Source: JAJXWB01 sp964634325
GTDB lineage: Bacteria; Pseudomonadota; Alphaproteobacteria; Rhizobiales; Beijerinckiaceae
Assembly: GCA_964634325.1 (NCBI GenBank)
Contig: CAZWJF010000015.1
Location: 11,907 to 75,906 of the forward strand
Direction: 5' to 3'
DNA length: 64,000 bases
The notes below the pieces were generated by a model, which was not told where the DNA came from, made no database searches, and worked only from the letters and a program-made list of their open reading frames with translations. Positions 51,417 to 61,155 of this stretch are shown here, one piece after another. A program made the position numbers and the translations under genes. Positions within the stretch are counted from its first letter, which is position 1; each line of letters begins with the position of its first letter.

Positions 51417-53360
51417 ATGGGGCGCGACATCGATAAGCGCGAGGCGCAGGTCTCGACCGAAGAACTCGAGCACTTACCGGATCCGGTCGCATCGCGCATC
51501 CGCGCCGAGCAGATCTATTCGATCGTACGGTTCACGCCGGCGATCATGGTCGCCAACATCTGCAATGTCGTTGTGCTGGTCGTCGCGCTGCGCGGCACGA
51601 CGCATGAAGCCTCTTCGCTGGTCTGGGCCTTCGCGCTGTCCGCTCTGTCGGCGTACAGCTATCTCAAAGGCGTCGCCATGCGCGCCGCGCCCAAGCCCTC
51701 GCGCGTCTCGGCGCGCGCCATCCACCACGCTGTGGTTTTCGCGTTCGCGATCGGCGCGATGTGGTGTCTTGCGCCGCTGCTGTTCTTCCAGCAGATCGAC
51801 GCGAATTCGATGGTCGTGATCGTATGTCTGTGCTGCGGCATGATGTGCGCGGGCGCTCTGGTCCTGGCCTCGACGCCACAGGCGGCGTTCGCCTTCGTCG
51901 CACCGGTGCTGGTCGGTTCTCTGGTGGCTGTCGCGCGTAGCGAGATCGACAGCCAGCAACTCGTGTCGCTTCTGTTCGTCATCTACGCCTGCGTGCTCGT
52001 CCTCGCCTCGCTCAGCCACTATCGCCAGATGGCGAACCGGCTGCTCAAACAGATCGAAGCCGAGAACGTCGCACGGCAGGACGCGCTGACGCGACTGCCG
52101 AACCTGCTCGCCTTCCGCGAATATTTCGAGCACGCTCTGGAGCGCTGCTCCGAGTACGGCAGCCAAGCGGCGATCCTTTATCTCGATCTCGACGGTTTCA
52201 AGCCGATCAACGACCGCTACGGTCACGCAGCCGGCGACGAAATTCTGGTTCAGGTGGCGGAGAGGCTCGACGAGAATGTGCGCAAAACCGATTTCGTGGC
52301 GCGCCTCGGCGGCGACGAATTCGCGATCGCGCTCATCGATGTCGGCGGGCCCGTGCAGGTCATGGCTTTTGTCGATCGTCTGACCAAGGCTTTCGGCGCG
52401 CCGTTCATCGCCGCTGGAATGGCGCAAAAGGTCGGAGCCAGCATCGGAATCGCGCTCGCGCCGTCCGACGGCCTCGATGTGACGACGCTGATCGAAAAGG
52501 CCGACAGCGCGCTCTATCAAGCGAAATCCGGCGGCGGGCAGTCCTGCCGATTCTTCGACCCGCGTCACGCCAAGGCTGTTCAGGAGCGGCGCGATCTCGA
52601 AGCGGACCTGAGGGTCGCGACGGAAAAGGGCGAAATCCGGTTGGCGCTGCAGCCGATCATCGATATCGCCAGCGGCCGGATCGTGGGCTGCGAAGCTCTG
52701 GCGCGATGGAGCCATCCCGTCCGCGGCGAAATTTCGCCCGACGAATTCATCCCGATGGCCGAGCGCACCGGCCTCATTCATGAACTCGGCGCCTGGATCG
52801 TCCGCGACGCCTGCCGGATCGCGTCGAACTTTCCTCCCGACATTCCGGTGTCGGTCAACGTCTCCGTGGCGCAGTTGCGTGGCGAAGCCATGGTGACGAC
52901 GCTTCTCGACGCGGTGAAAGAGTTCGGCCTCACACCGGATCGCATCGAGATCGAAATCACCGAGTCCCTGCTCATTGCGCGCAACGACCCCGCCATCGAT
53001 ATCGCCCACAGGCTCGCGAAGGCCGGTTTCGCCATAGCGCTCGACGACTTCGGAACCGGCTACGCTTCGCTCAATTATCTGCGCAAGCTGCCGCTGTCGC
53101 GTGTGAAGATCGACAGAGAATTCATCCGCGACAGCATCGACCAGGCTGATTGCGCCGCCATCGTCGTCTCGGTCGTGCAACTCGCGCGCACGCTCGATCT
53201 GAAGGTGACGGCTGAAGGCGTAGAAAACGAACGCCAGCTCGCCTTCCTCAAGTCGGTCGGCTGCGGCGCAGCGCAAGGCTACTTCATCTCGCGTCCGATC
53301 GACGAAGACGACATGGCCAATCTGTTCGAATCGAACCGTTCGAGCAACATCGCCGCCTGA
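51417..53360 (+). CDS. Membrane GGDEF-EAL protein (cyclic-di-GMP metabolism)
   Basis: A 647-residue protein. About six hydrophobic segments fill the first 220 residues, followed by a diguanylate cyclase domain with intact GGDEF and an RKTD inhibitory site five residues before it. The EAL domain has CEALARW, EITESLL, DDFGTGYASL and KIDREFI. Both domains look able to act, so it could make or degrade c-di-GMP. The ATG at 51417 is chosen; a GTG at 51390 in frame is possible. It stands alone. Confidence 0.93.
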   Translation: MGRDIDKREAQVSTEELEHLPDPVASRIRAEQIYSIVRFTPAIMVANICNVVVLVVALRGTTHEASSLVWAFALSALSAYSYLKGVAMRAAPKPSRVSARAIHHAVVFAFAIGAMWCLAPLLFFQQIDANSMVVIVCLCCGMMCAGALVLASTPQAAFAFVAPVLVGSLVAVARSEIDSQQLVSLLFVIYACVLVLASLSHYRQMANRLLKQIEAENVARQDALTRLPNLLAFREYFEHALERCSEYGSQAAILYLDLDGFKPINDRYGHAAGDEILVQVAERLDENVRKTDFVARLGGDEFAIALIDVGGPVQVMAFVDRLTKAFGAPFIAAGMAQKVGASIGIALAPSDGLDVTTLIEKADSALYQAKSGGGQSCRFFDPRHAKAVQERRDLEADLRVATEKGEIRLALQPIIDIASGRIVGCEALARWSHPVRGEISPDEFIPMAERTGLIHELGAWIVRDACRIASNFPPDIPVSVNVSVAQLRGEAMVTTLLDAVKEFGLTPDRIEIEITESLLIARNDPAIDIAHRLAKAGFAIALDDFGTGYASLNYLRKLPLSRVKIDREFIRDSIDQADCAAIVVSVVQLARTLDLKVTAEGVENERQLAFLKSVGCGAAQGYFISRPIDEDDMANLFESNRSSNIAA

Positions 53361-53408
53361 GGCGAAAGCGACGGTTGCGCACGGGCCCTGTTGCGAGCGG
53401 GCCGGACG

Positions 53409-54338
53409 TTATCGCGCGCAGCTCACAATAATTTCTTCGATGATCGACTGATCGACCGGACGGCCCTGCGCGATGCACACGAGGCGGCCGCCGTGTTCGT
53501 CGCGCGGCGCGTTGTTCGTAATCTCGAAGCGACGACCGACGATCTGGAACGCCTTCCATTCATCGTGTTCGTCTCGTGCAAAACCCTTGGCGCGCGCCAG
53601 GCCGACGTCCCCGGACGCGAGCCTGGCGGCGAGACGTTCGACATCAAGGCGATCAGGAAGGGTGAGCGACAGCGACGCGAAGCGACCGGCCTCGTGAGCG
53701 GCATCCGGCGCATCGGCGATAAAGCGGCGTGTCTCATCATAGACGCCGAGCGCGACGGAAGGGTCGACGGCGGCATGGTCCGCCTCGATGATCCGCGCGC
53801 GCGGCGCAACTTCGGCGAGCCATGCGCCCAGATCCGCGCGCGCGATCCGGGGCGCAAGGTCGATCTTGTTGACGATCACAAGATCGGCGTCCGCAAGCTG
53901 CCGGAGAATGGTGTCGCCGAGATATTTGTCAGACGCCTGAGCGCGAACCGTTTCAGCGTCGACGACGACGAGCGTCGCCTCATGGGCGAGGGCCGGAACG
54001 AGTTGCAGCGTGCGCACGATGGCGCCGGGAAGCGCGACGCCGCTGGTTTCGATGAGAATCTGATCCACGTCCTCACGACTGGCGACCTGCGTCAGCGTGG
54101 CGACGAGGTCGTCGCCGAACGCGCAGCAGATACATCCGCCCGCGATGGCGAGCACCCTGTCGTCGGCGCCCTCGATCAGATCGGCGTCGATGGGCAGAGC
54201 GCCGAACTCATTGACGAGCACGGCGATACGGCGACCGCGCGCGTTGCGCAGCAGATGATTGACGAGCGTCGTCTTGCCTGCGCCGAGATAGCCGCCGATG
54301 ACAGTGGCCGGCGTCGTCTTCGGGGCGCGAAGGGTCAA
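53409..54338 (-). CDS. COG0523 (CobW-like) metallochaperone GTPase
   Basis: A 309-residue GTPase with the P-loop GGYLGAGKTT and the metal motif GGCICC (CxCC). NKID completes the nucleotide site. The C-terminal CobW domain follows. Such proteins deliver zinc or other metals to target enzymes. It overlaps the upstream amidohydrolase gene by 4 bases (ATGA), so it may serve the metal of that enzyme. Confidence 0.9.
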   Translation of the reverse strand: MTLRAPKTTPATVIGGYLGAGKTTLVNHLLRNARGRRIAVLVNEFGALPIDADLIEGADDRVLAIAGGCICCAFGDDLVATLTQVASREDVDQILIETSGVALPGAIVRTLQLVPALAHEATLVVVDAETVRAQASDKYLGDTILRQLADADLVIVNKIDLAPRIARADLGAWLAEVAPRARIIEADHAAVDPSVALGVYDETRRFIADAPDAAHEAGRFASLSLTLPDRLDVERLAARLASGDVGLARAKGFARDEHDEWKAFQIVGRRFEITNNAPRDEHGGRLVCIAQGRPVDQSIIEEIIVSCAR

Positions 54339-55975
54339 ATCGTCGCCGCCTCGAAGACGCGCCCGCCCAGGACGGTGCCCCGGACACGCACGTCCTTGAG
54401 AGCCTCGGCCGCCACCTCTGTCGGATCGTCCAGCAGGACGGCGAAATCCGCACGCTTGCCCGTTTCGATCGAGCCGACCTCGGAGTCGAGCTTGAGGGTG
54501 TAGGCCGCGCCGAGCGTGATCGTCCGCAAGGCGTCGTCGACGGAGATTCTCTCATAGGCGCCGAGCGTGCGACCGCTGGCGGTGCGGCGGTTGACTGCGC
54601 ACCAGGCCGTAAACAGTGGACCGAGCGGCGTAACCGGCGCGTCCGAATGGATCGCAAGCGGAACGCCCACCTCGAGCGCCGTGCGGCAGGCGTTCATCCG
54701 TTCAGCGCGCTCGGGGCCGACGGTGAGCGAATAGTGTTCGTCGCCCCAGTAGAAGTGGTGGTTCGGGAAGAGGTTCGCGCACATGCCGAGGTTGCGCATT
54801 CTGCGAAACTGCGCGCGGTCGGCGAGTTGGCAGTGCTGGAGCGTGAAGCGATGGTCGGGCGAAGGATGCTTGCGCAGCGCGGTCTCGATCGTGTCGAGCA
54901 CGAGGTCCGTCGCTTCATCGCCATTCGTGTGGCAGTGGACTTGCAGACCGGCGGCGAGCGCCAGTTCGAGCGTCTCGGCGAGTTGCGCGGGCGCGACGTA
55001 CCAGAGGCCGGGGCCTGCGCCGTTGTAGTAGCCGGGCCAGCGCAGGCGCGCCGAGAAGCCCTGGATCGAACCGTCGACCACGATCTTGATGATCCCGAGA
55101 CGCAGACGGTCGGTCGATCGCTTCGCGAGCGCGCCGACATGCTCGATCAGGTCCTTCGGCGCGACGCCGAGGAAATGGCGCAGCGGCACGATGCGCGCCG
55201 GAAAATTCGAGTCATTCGTCGCGCGGAGCATCATGTCCAGCGTGTCCGGCTGAAGCTGGTTCGCCAGATCGGTCGCCGTCGTCACGCCGGTGCGCACGCA
55301 CAGGCGCGCGAAATCACGCAAACCTTTTTCGTCGCCGGCCATGACCGAGCGGCCGAGCCCCACGTGCCCGGCGACCGGCGCCATCGCCTCCGGGCCTTTC
55401 ATTTCGCCGGTCGGCAGGCCGTCGTCGCCGAGCGGCACGCCGGGGTTATTGAGGCCGGGGCGGAGCAGACCCGCAAGCTCCAGCGCTTTCGAATTGACGT
55501 TGAGGATGTGAAAACTCGCGTGCATCACGCCGATCGGACGGTCGCGCGAGACGCGGTCGAGATCGTGCCGGGTCATGCGGCGATTGCCGAAATAGATGGG
55601 ATCGAGCGCCCATCCGGTCAGCGGCGCGTCAGGCGCGTCGAGTTTGCCTTGTTCTTCCAGAAGTCGGTCGACAACCGCGTCGATCGACCGAACGCCCGTC
55701 CACACCTTGCCGTTCGGATCCATTCGGTCGAACCAGCCGCAATAGACGTGGCGCCATATCGCGCCTTCGAAGGCGTGGCTGTGGCCTTCGACGAAGCCGG
55801 GCATGAGGATCGCGTCCGCGAAGCGACGATCGATCGTGTGTTCGCCCCAGCCGGTCAATTCATCGAGCGTCCCCGCGCCGAGGATGCGTCCGTCGCGCAC
55901 CGCGGCATGCGTCGCGGTCGGCCGCGCCGGGTTCATGGTGATGATCTTGCGCGCCGCATAGATAGTGGTCGTCAT
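54335..55975 (-). CDS. YtcJ-like metal-dependent amidohydrolase
   Basis: A 546-residue amidohydrolase of the YtcJ type with the HxH metal motif in GFVEGHSHAF near residue 66 and further conserved His in VHCHTNGD. The substrate is unknown. The ATG at 55975 is selected because the typical family N-terminus begins there. The next gene, a COG0523 metallochaperone, is translationally coupled. Confidence 0.88.
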   Translation of the reverse strand: MTTTIYAARKIITMNPARPTATHAAVRDGRILGAGTLDELTGWGEHTIDRRFADAILMPGFVEGHSHAFEGAIWRHVYCGWFDRMDPNGKVWTGVRSIDAVVDRLLEEQGKLDAPDAPLTGWALDPIYFGNRRMTRHDLDRVSRDRPIGVMHASFHILNVNSKALELAGLLRPGLNNPGVPLGDDGLPTGEMKGPEAMAPVAGHVGLGRSVMAGDEKGLRDFARLCVRTGVTTATDLANQLQPDTLDMMLRATNDSNFPARIVPLRHFLGVAPKDLIEHVGALAKRSTDRLRLGIIKIVVDGSIQGFSARLRWPGYYNGAGPGLWYVAPAQLAETLELALAAGLQVHCHTNGDEATDLVLDTIETALRKHPSPDHRFTLQHCQLADRAQFRRMRNLGMCANLFPNHHFYWGDEHYSLTVGPERAERMNACRTALEVGVPLAIHSDAPVTPLGPLFTAWCAVNRRTASGRTLGAYERISVDDALRTITLGAAYTLKLDSEVGSIETGKRADFAVLLDDPTEVAAEALKDVRVRGTVLGGRVFEAATI

Positions 55976-56116
55976 GTCGCCCCGCTGCTTTCGGCAATTA
56001 TGAGCGCGCCTCGCGCTTGCGCCAATCCTGCAATGCAGCGTCGCGCCATCGCGATTGCCGCGGCGACGCGAAGCGGCGAAAATGCGCGGACGGATTTCCG
56101 GGGCAGGGGACGGTCG

Positions 56117-56554
56117 GTGACGGAAGACGAGATACTGGCGGTTTTCGCGCGCACGAAGCCGCCGGTGCTGGATACGCTTGGCGGACGCGTGGTGGCCTAC
56201 GACAAGGGGCTGGAGCGGGTGACCATGCAATGGACGGCGGAGACGCGCCATTGCCATTCGGTCGACGGCCATCCTAAGGGCGGCATCGTGCAGGGCGGCA
56301 TCGTCACGGGCTGGATCGATTCCGCCATGGCCCACGCCTGCGTCGCGAAATCGGCTTTCACGGTCGGCGTACCGAGTCTCGAGATCAAGGTGAGCTTTCT
56401 GTCGGCCGCCAGTCCCGGCCTTTATCGTTCCTATGGGTGGATCGCCAAATGGGGTCGCAGCATTGCCTTCCTGGAAGGCGAGCTGCGGGACGAGGAAGGA
56501 CACTTGATCGCGCGCGCGACATCGACGGCGGCGCTGCGACACCTGAAGAAGTGA
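56117..56554 (+). CDS. PaaI-type hotdog thioesterase
   Basis: A 145-residue hotdog-fold protein with the thioesterase segment GGIVQGGIVTGWIDSAMAHA. It would hydrolyse acyl-CoA thioesters. GTG at 56117 is chosen as start since AGGGGA lies 6 bases before it; an ATG at 56000 in frame would add 39 residues without homology. Confidence 0.8.
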   Translation: MTEDEILAVFARTKPPVLDTLGGRVVAYDKGLERVTMQWTAETRHCHSVDGHPKGGIVQGGIVTGWIDSAMAHACVAKSAFTVGVPSLEIKVSFLSAASPGLYRSYGWIAKWGRSIAFLEGELRDEEGHLIARATSTAALRHLKK

Positions 56555-56560
56555 CCGCGA

Positions 56561-57046
56561 TCATTCGCTCTCGTAGCGGAAATCGCAGCGACTGGCGCCG
56601 AGCATGATCGTGCCCGTGCGCGTGAGCTTGATCCGCGGGTCGTAGCCTTCGCAGAACGACGCATCGCGCTGGCAGGAGAGCAGGGGACCGATTTCGGCGA
56701 GCCCCATCGCGCGATACATTTCGGCGTAGCGGCAGCGCGTCACGTCGAAGGCGAAAACCTTGTCGCCCGCTTCGCGAACCGTGACTTCCAGCGTCCCGCC
56801 GCGCGTCCAGAGCGGCTGGATCTCCTCGAACCCTTTCAGGCCGGGCGCGCCGCCCTGCGCTTCCGCCATCGCGCGACCTTGCGAAATCGCGGAGCGGCGC
56901 ACGCTCTCTCCGATCACACGGCGCGCTTCGTCAACGCCATGCGCCGCCTTTACGGTCTCGTAAACCTGCGCGAGAATTTCGGCCTCGATCCGGCGGCGTT
57001 CCAGCATGGGCGCCAGATCGGGCGCAGACGCCGTATCGTCGGTCAT
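56561..57046 (-). CDS. L-2-amino-thiazoline-4-carboxylate hydrolase-like protein
   Basis: A 161-residue protein with the conserved C-terminal pattern CRYAEMYRAMGL, LLSCQRDASFCEGY, typical of the ATC hydrolase-like family (three conserved cysteines). ATC hydrolase acts in cysteine production from thiazoline; most homologues are uncharacterised. It is convergent with the thioesterase gene. Confidence 0.75.
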   Translation of the reverse strand: MTDDTASAPDLAPMLERRRIEAEILAQVYETVKAAHGVDEARRVIGESVRRSAISQGRAMAEAQGGAPGLKGFEEIQPLWTRGGTLEVTVREAGDKVFAFDVTRCRYAEMYRAMGLAEIGPLLSCQRDASFCEGYDPRIKLTRTGTIMLGASRCDFRYESE

Positions 57047-57101
57047 CGGAGGCTCCCTTTCGCGGCAGCCTCCCACGAGCCAGCCGACCTGTGCAAGACG
57101 G

Positions 57102-57302
57102 TCAGGCGTCCACTTCGAACAGGAACTGTCCTGTCGATACGTCCGCCACGCCGACCATGGCGCGCGGGCTCTCGCGCTTCTTGATGCGAGCCGACGAGAT
57201 GGCGTCGCGAACGTCCCGGAAGGCGCCCAAACGCGCGCCGTTCACGCGCACTTCATAGGGGCGCTGCGTGCGCCCGGCGTCGGTTGTCTGAGACTGGCCC
57301 AT
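57102..57302 (-). CDS. Small protein of unknown function (66 aa)
   Basis: I do not recognise this 66-residue soluble protein (MGQSQTTDAGRTQRPYEVRV). A strong GGAGGAG site lies before the ATG at 57302, which supports it as a real gene. It ends with VSTGQFLFEVDA. No cysteine and no membrane segment. It lies 55 bases upstream of the ATC hydrolase-like gene on the same strand. Confidence 0.65.
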   Translation of the reverse strand: MGQSQTTDAGRTQRPYEVRVNGARLGAFRDVRDAISSARIKKRESPRAMVGVADVSTGQFLFEVDA

Positions 57303-57497
57303 CTTCTCCTCCTGGCGCCCCCACGCCCGTCGGACTGAACACGACATAGGTCGCAGAAGCTCCCTTGCAAGGCCAGTGCGGCGCCGCACAGACAAAACTT
57401 GGCTCCGGGCCTTCGAGGCAATAAAAGAGGCGCCTGACATGCCACGGCAGAGACCGCCTTCGGCGATTTCGGCTTGAGAACAGAAGGCTTGAGACCC

Positions 57498-59330
57498 GTG
57501 CCCGCTTATCGCTCCCGCACCACCACCCACGGCCGCAACATGGCCGGCGCACGCGGCCTGTGGCGCGCCACCGGCATGAAGGACGGCGATTTTGGCAAGC
57601 CGATCATCGCGGTCGTCAATTCCTTCACGCAATTCGTGCCGGGCCACGTCCATCTCAAGGACCTCGGCCAGATGGTGGCGCGCGAGATCGAGGCCGCGGG
57701 CGGCGTCGCGAAAGAGTTCAACACGATCGCCGTCGACGACGGCATCGCGATGGGCCACGACGGCATGCTCTATTCGCTGCCCTCGCGCGAGATCATCGCC
57801 GACAGCGTCGAATACATGGTCAACGCGCATTGTGCGGACGCCATGGTCTGCATCTCGAATTGCGACAAGATCACGCCCGGCATGCTGATGGCGGCCATGC
57901 GGCTCAACATTCCCGCGGTCTTCGTTTCCGGCGGTCCGATGGAGGCTGGCAAGGTCAATCTGCCCGGCAAGCCGCACAAGGTCGACCTGATCGACGCCAT
58001 GGTGGCGGCAGCCGACGACAAAGTGTCCGAGGCGGACGTGCAGGTCATCGAACGTTCGGCCTGCCCGACCTGCGGCTCGTGCTCGGGCATGTTCACCGCC
58101 AATTCGATGAACTGCCTCACCGAAGCGCTCGGTCTCTCGCTGCCCGGAAACGGCACGATCGTCGCCACGCACGCCGACCGCAAGCGCCTGTTCGTGGAGG
58201 CGGGCCATCTGATCGTCGATCTCGCCCGTCGCTATTACGAACAGGACGACGCGCGCGTGCTGCCGCGTTCGATCGCGAGCTTCAAGGCGTTCGAAAACGC
58301 CATGACGCTCGACATCGCGATGGGCGGTTCGACCAACACCGTGCTGCATCTGCTGGCCGCCGCCAACGAGGGTGAAGTCGACTTCACCATGGCCGACATC
58401 GACCGGCTGTCGCGGCGCGTGCCGTGCCTGTGCAAGGTCGCGCCGTCCGTCGCCAACGTGCATGTCGAGGACGTGCATCATGCCGGCGGCATCTACGGCA
58501 TTCTCGGCGAACTCGACCGCGCGGGGCTGCTCAACAGCGACGCGCATTCCGTGCATGCGGATTCGCTGTCCGCCGCGCTCGACAAGTGGGACGTCAAACG
58601 CACCAATAGCGACAGCGTGCGTACTTTCTTCCGGGCGGCGCCCGGCGGCGTTCCGACCACGGTCGCTTTCAGCCAGGACAAGCGCTTCGACGAACTCGAT
58701 CTCGATCGTCAGAAGGGCGTGATCCGCGACAAGACGCACGCCTTCTCACAGGACGGCGGCCTCGCCGTGTTGTTCGGCAATATCGCGCTCGACGGTTGCA
58801 TCGTGAAGACGGCGGGAGTCGACGAGAGCATCTTGAAGTTCACTGGTCCCGCGCGCGTCTACGAGAGCCAGGACGCGGCGGTGAAGGGCATTCTGGGCAA
58901 CGAGGTGAAGGCGGGCGACGTCGTCATCATCCGCTACGAAGGTCCGCGCGGCGGGCCGGGCATGCAGGAAATGCTCTATCCGACCAGCTATCTGAAGTCG
59001 CGCGGCCTCGGCAAGGCCTGCGCGCTCGTCACCGACGGTCGTTTCTCCGGCGGAACGTCGGGTCTGTCGATCGGCCATTGTTCGCCGGAAGCGGCGGAGG
59101 GCGGGACGATCGGCCTGGTCGAAACGGGAGACACGATCGAGATCGACATTCCCAATCGCACGATCAATCTCGCAGTTTCAGACGGCGTGCTGGCGCAGCG
59201 CCGCAAGGCGCAGGACGCCAAGGGCTGGAAGCCTGCGGAAACGCGTACGCGCAAGATCACGACGGCGCTCAAAGCCTATGCGGCGCTGACGACCAGCGCG
59301 GCGAAGGGGGCTGTCCGCAAGGTGGATTGA
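57498..59330 (+). CDS. ilvD: Dihydroxy-acid dehydratase
   Basis: A 610-residue enzyme of branched-chain amino acid synthesis with cluster cysteines in CISNCDKITPG and CPTCGSCSGMF. The start is GTG at 57498, which gives the usual N-terminus PAYRSRTTTHGR. It converts dihydroxy-acids to 2-oxo acids. It is a housekeeping gene and not tied to the sulfur genes. Confidence 0.95.
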   Translation: MPAYRSRTTTHGRNMAGARGLWRATGMKDGDFGKPIIAVVNSFTQFVPGHVHLKDLGQMVAREIEAAGGVAKEFNTIAVDDGIAMGHDGMLYSLPSREIIADSVEYMVNAHCADAMVCISNCDKITPGMLMAAMRLNIPAVFVSGGPMEAGKVNLPGKPHKVDLIDAMVAAADDKVSEADVQVIERSACPTCGSCSGMFTANSMNCLTEALGLSLPGNGTIVATHADRKRLFVEAGHLIVDLARRYYEQDDARVLPRSIASFKAFENAMTLDIAMGGSTNTVLHLLAAANEGEVDFTMADIDRLSRRVPCLCKVAPSVANVHVEDVHHAGGIYGILGELDRAGLLNSDAHSVHADSLSAALDKWDVKRTNSDSVRTFFRAAPGGVPTTVAFSQDKRFDELDLDRQKGVIRDKTHAFSQDGGLAVLFGNIALDGCIVKTAGVDESILKFTGPARVYESQDAAVKGILGNEVKAGDVVIIRYEGPRGGPGMQEMLYPTSYLKSRGLGKACALVTDGRFSGGTSGLSIGHCSPEAAEGGTIGLVETGDTIEIDIPNRTINLAVSDGVLAQRRKAQDAKGWKPAETRTRKITTALKAYAALTTSAAKGAVRKVD

Positions 59331-59376
59331 TCTGCGGTTCTCCCTCTCTCCGCATGCGGGGAGAGGGCCAAACGAC

Positions 59377-61059
59377 CTACCGCGCCCGCGCGCGCGTCAC
59401 GATCGCCTTGCAGTCCACGCCTTTCGGCAGCGCGCCGTATTGATGCGCGCCTTGCGCGGCCAGGCGTGAGGCGCAGAAAGCATCGGCGACATAGGACGGC
59501 GCGTGGCGCACCAGCAGGCTCGCCTGGAGGCCGGTCGCCAGGCGGTCCACCAGATTTCTTGCGCGCAGCTCGAAGTCGTCGGCATTGCGCATGTCCTCGC
59601 GCAAGGCGGCGATATGCGCGTCGAGCGTCCGGTCGGCGCCTTTCGCTGTCTCGACTTCGGCGAAATAGGCGTCCAGCGTTTCCGGGCTCTTGCCCATGGC
59701 GCGCAACACGTCGAGGCATTGCACATTGCCCGAGCCTTCCCAGATGGCGTTGACCGGGCTTTCGCGGAAGTGACGCGGCATCGGCCCGTCCTCCATGACG
59801 CCGGAGCCGCCGATGGATTCCATCGCCTCGGCCGCGACGCCCGGCGTGCGCTTGCAGATCCAATACTTGCCGATGGCGGAGCCGATGCGGATGAGATTGG
59901 CTTCGTGCTCCTGAGCGCGGTCGTCGAGCGCGCGCGCGATGCGCATGGTCAGCGTCAGCGCCGCCTCGGTCTCGAGTGCAAGGTCGGCGAGCACGTTCGT
60001 CATGATCGGCTGGTCGATCAGCAATCGTCCGAACGCGGCGCGTTGCGCGCAATGATCGATCGCCTGAACGAGCGCGGCGCGCATGATCGCGGACGAGCCG
60101 ATCATGCAGTCGAAACGCGTCATCGCCACCATTTCGATGATGGTCGACACGCCACGGCCCTCCGGGCCGACCATCCAGCCGAGCGCGCCCCGCAATTCGG
60201 TCTCGCTCGACGCATTGGAAGCGTTGCCCATCTTCTTCTTCAGCCGCTGCACCTGAAGCGGGTTTTTCGTTCCATCCGGCTTCCAGCGGGGCACGAGGAA
60301 ACAGGACAGGCCGCCTGGCGCTTGCGCAAGCACGAGGAATGCGTCGCACATCGGCGCCGAGACGAAGAATTTGTGCCCGACCAGCTCATACTCGCCGCCC
60401 GGCCCGCCCGCGCCGAGCGGAATGGCGCGGGTCGTATTGGCGCGAACGTCGGAACCGCCCTGTTTCTCCGTCATCGCCATGCCGATGGTGACCCCGTTCT
60501 TTTCGTCGGCAGGCGCGTTGCGCGGGTCGTAGTCGCGCGCAAAAATCTTCGGCAGCCATTCTCTCGCGAGATCAGGCTGCTGCGCGAGCGCGGGCGCACA
60601 AGCGAAGGTCATGCTGATCGGGCAGCCGTGGCCCGGCTCGACCTGACTGTGCATGTAGAATCGCGCGGCGCGCGCGACATGCGCGCCCTTGCGTGGATCG
60701 GTCCAGGGCGAGGAGTGAAGGCCCTCCTCGATCGAGGTCTTCATCAACTGGTGATAGGAAGGATGAAAGCGGACGAGATCGATGCGCCGACCGTAACGAT
60801 CGTGCGTGTCGAATTCCGGGAGGTGGCGATTGGCCTGCGCGCCGAGGTCGAGATAGTCGGCGGAGCCGATGCGGGCGCCGAAATCGGCGATGTCGTTTTC
60901 CGCCCATTGCGCGCCCTCGCGCACGACGGCTTCCGCCAGCGGGCGGTCGGACGAATACAGATTGTAGTCGGCCAGTTCATGCGGCTGGTTGAGCACCTCG
61001 TGCGTGACAGCGCCGTAGTGGTCTGCATGCGAGGCGGCCTGATGCGCGGCGGTTTCCAT
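59377..61059 (-). CDS. AidB-like acyl-CoA dehydrogenase
   Basis: A 560-residue flavoprotein of the AidB branch of acyl-CoA dehydrogenases, with a longer N-terminus than catabolic members. Segments AMTEKQGGSDVRANTT, GHKFFVSAPMCDAFLVLAQ and WEGSGNVQCLDVLRA match the branch. AidB protects DNA against alkylation in E. coli; the role here is unproven. The ATG at 61059 has AAGGGGAAG before it. It is divergent from the TetR gene. Confidence 0.9.
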   Translation of the reverse strand: METAAHQAASHADHYGAVTHEVLNQPHELADYNLYSSDRPLAEAVVREGAQWAENDIADFGARIGSADYLDLGAQANRHLPEFDTHDRYGRRIDLVRFHPSYHQLMKTSIEEGLHSSPWTDPRKGAHVARAARFYMHSQVEPGHGCPISMTFACAPALAQQPDLAREWLPKIFARDYDPRNAPADEKNGVTIGMAMTEKQGGSDVRANTTRAIPLGAGGPGGEYELVGHKFFVSAPMCDAFLVLAQAPGGLSCFLVPRWKPDGTKNPLQVQRLKKKMGNASNASSETELRGALGWMVGPEGRGVSTIIEMVAMTRFDCMIGSSAIMRAALVQAIDHCAQRAAFGRLLIDQPIMTNVLADLALETEAALTLTMRIARALDDRAQEHEANLIRIGSAIGKYWICKRTPGVAAEAMESIGGSGVMEDGPMPRHFRESPVNAIWEGSGNVQCLDVLRAMGKSPETLDAYFAEVETAKGADRTLDAHIAALREDMRNADDFELRARNLVDRLATGLQASLLVRHAPSYVADAFCASRLAAQGAHQYGALPKGVDCKAIVTRARAR

Positions 61060-61155
61060 GGCGATCTTCCCCTTGCCTGAAGCGGCTGGTTTCCTGCTTT
61101 TGTCTCGCCCATCATATCCTGCGCCACGCGCGCAGGTGTTCGGATTGTCGAGTGC

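Noticed and set aside
55976..56542. N-terminal extension of the amidohydrolase
   Set aside because: It covers the thioesterase gene on the other strand and its composition is shadow-like; the family start is at 55975.
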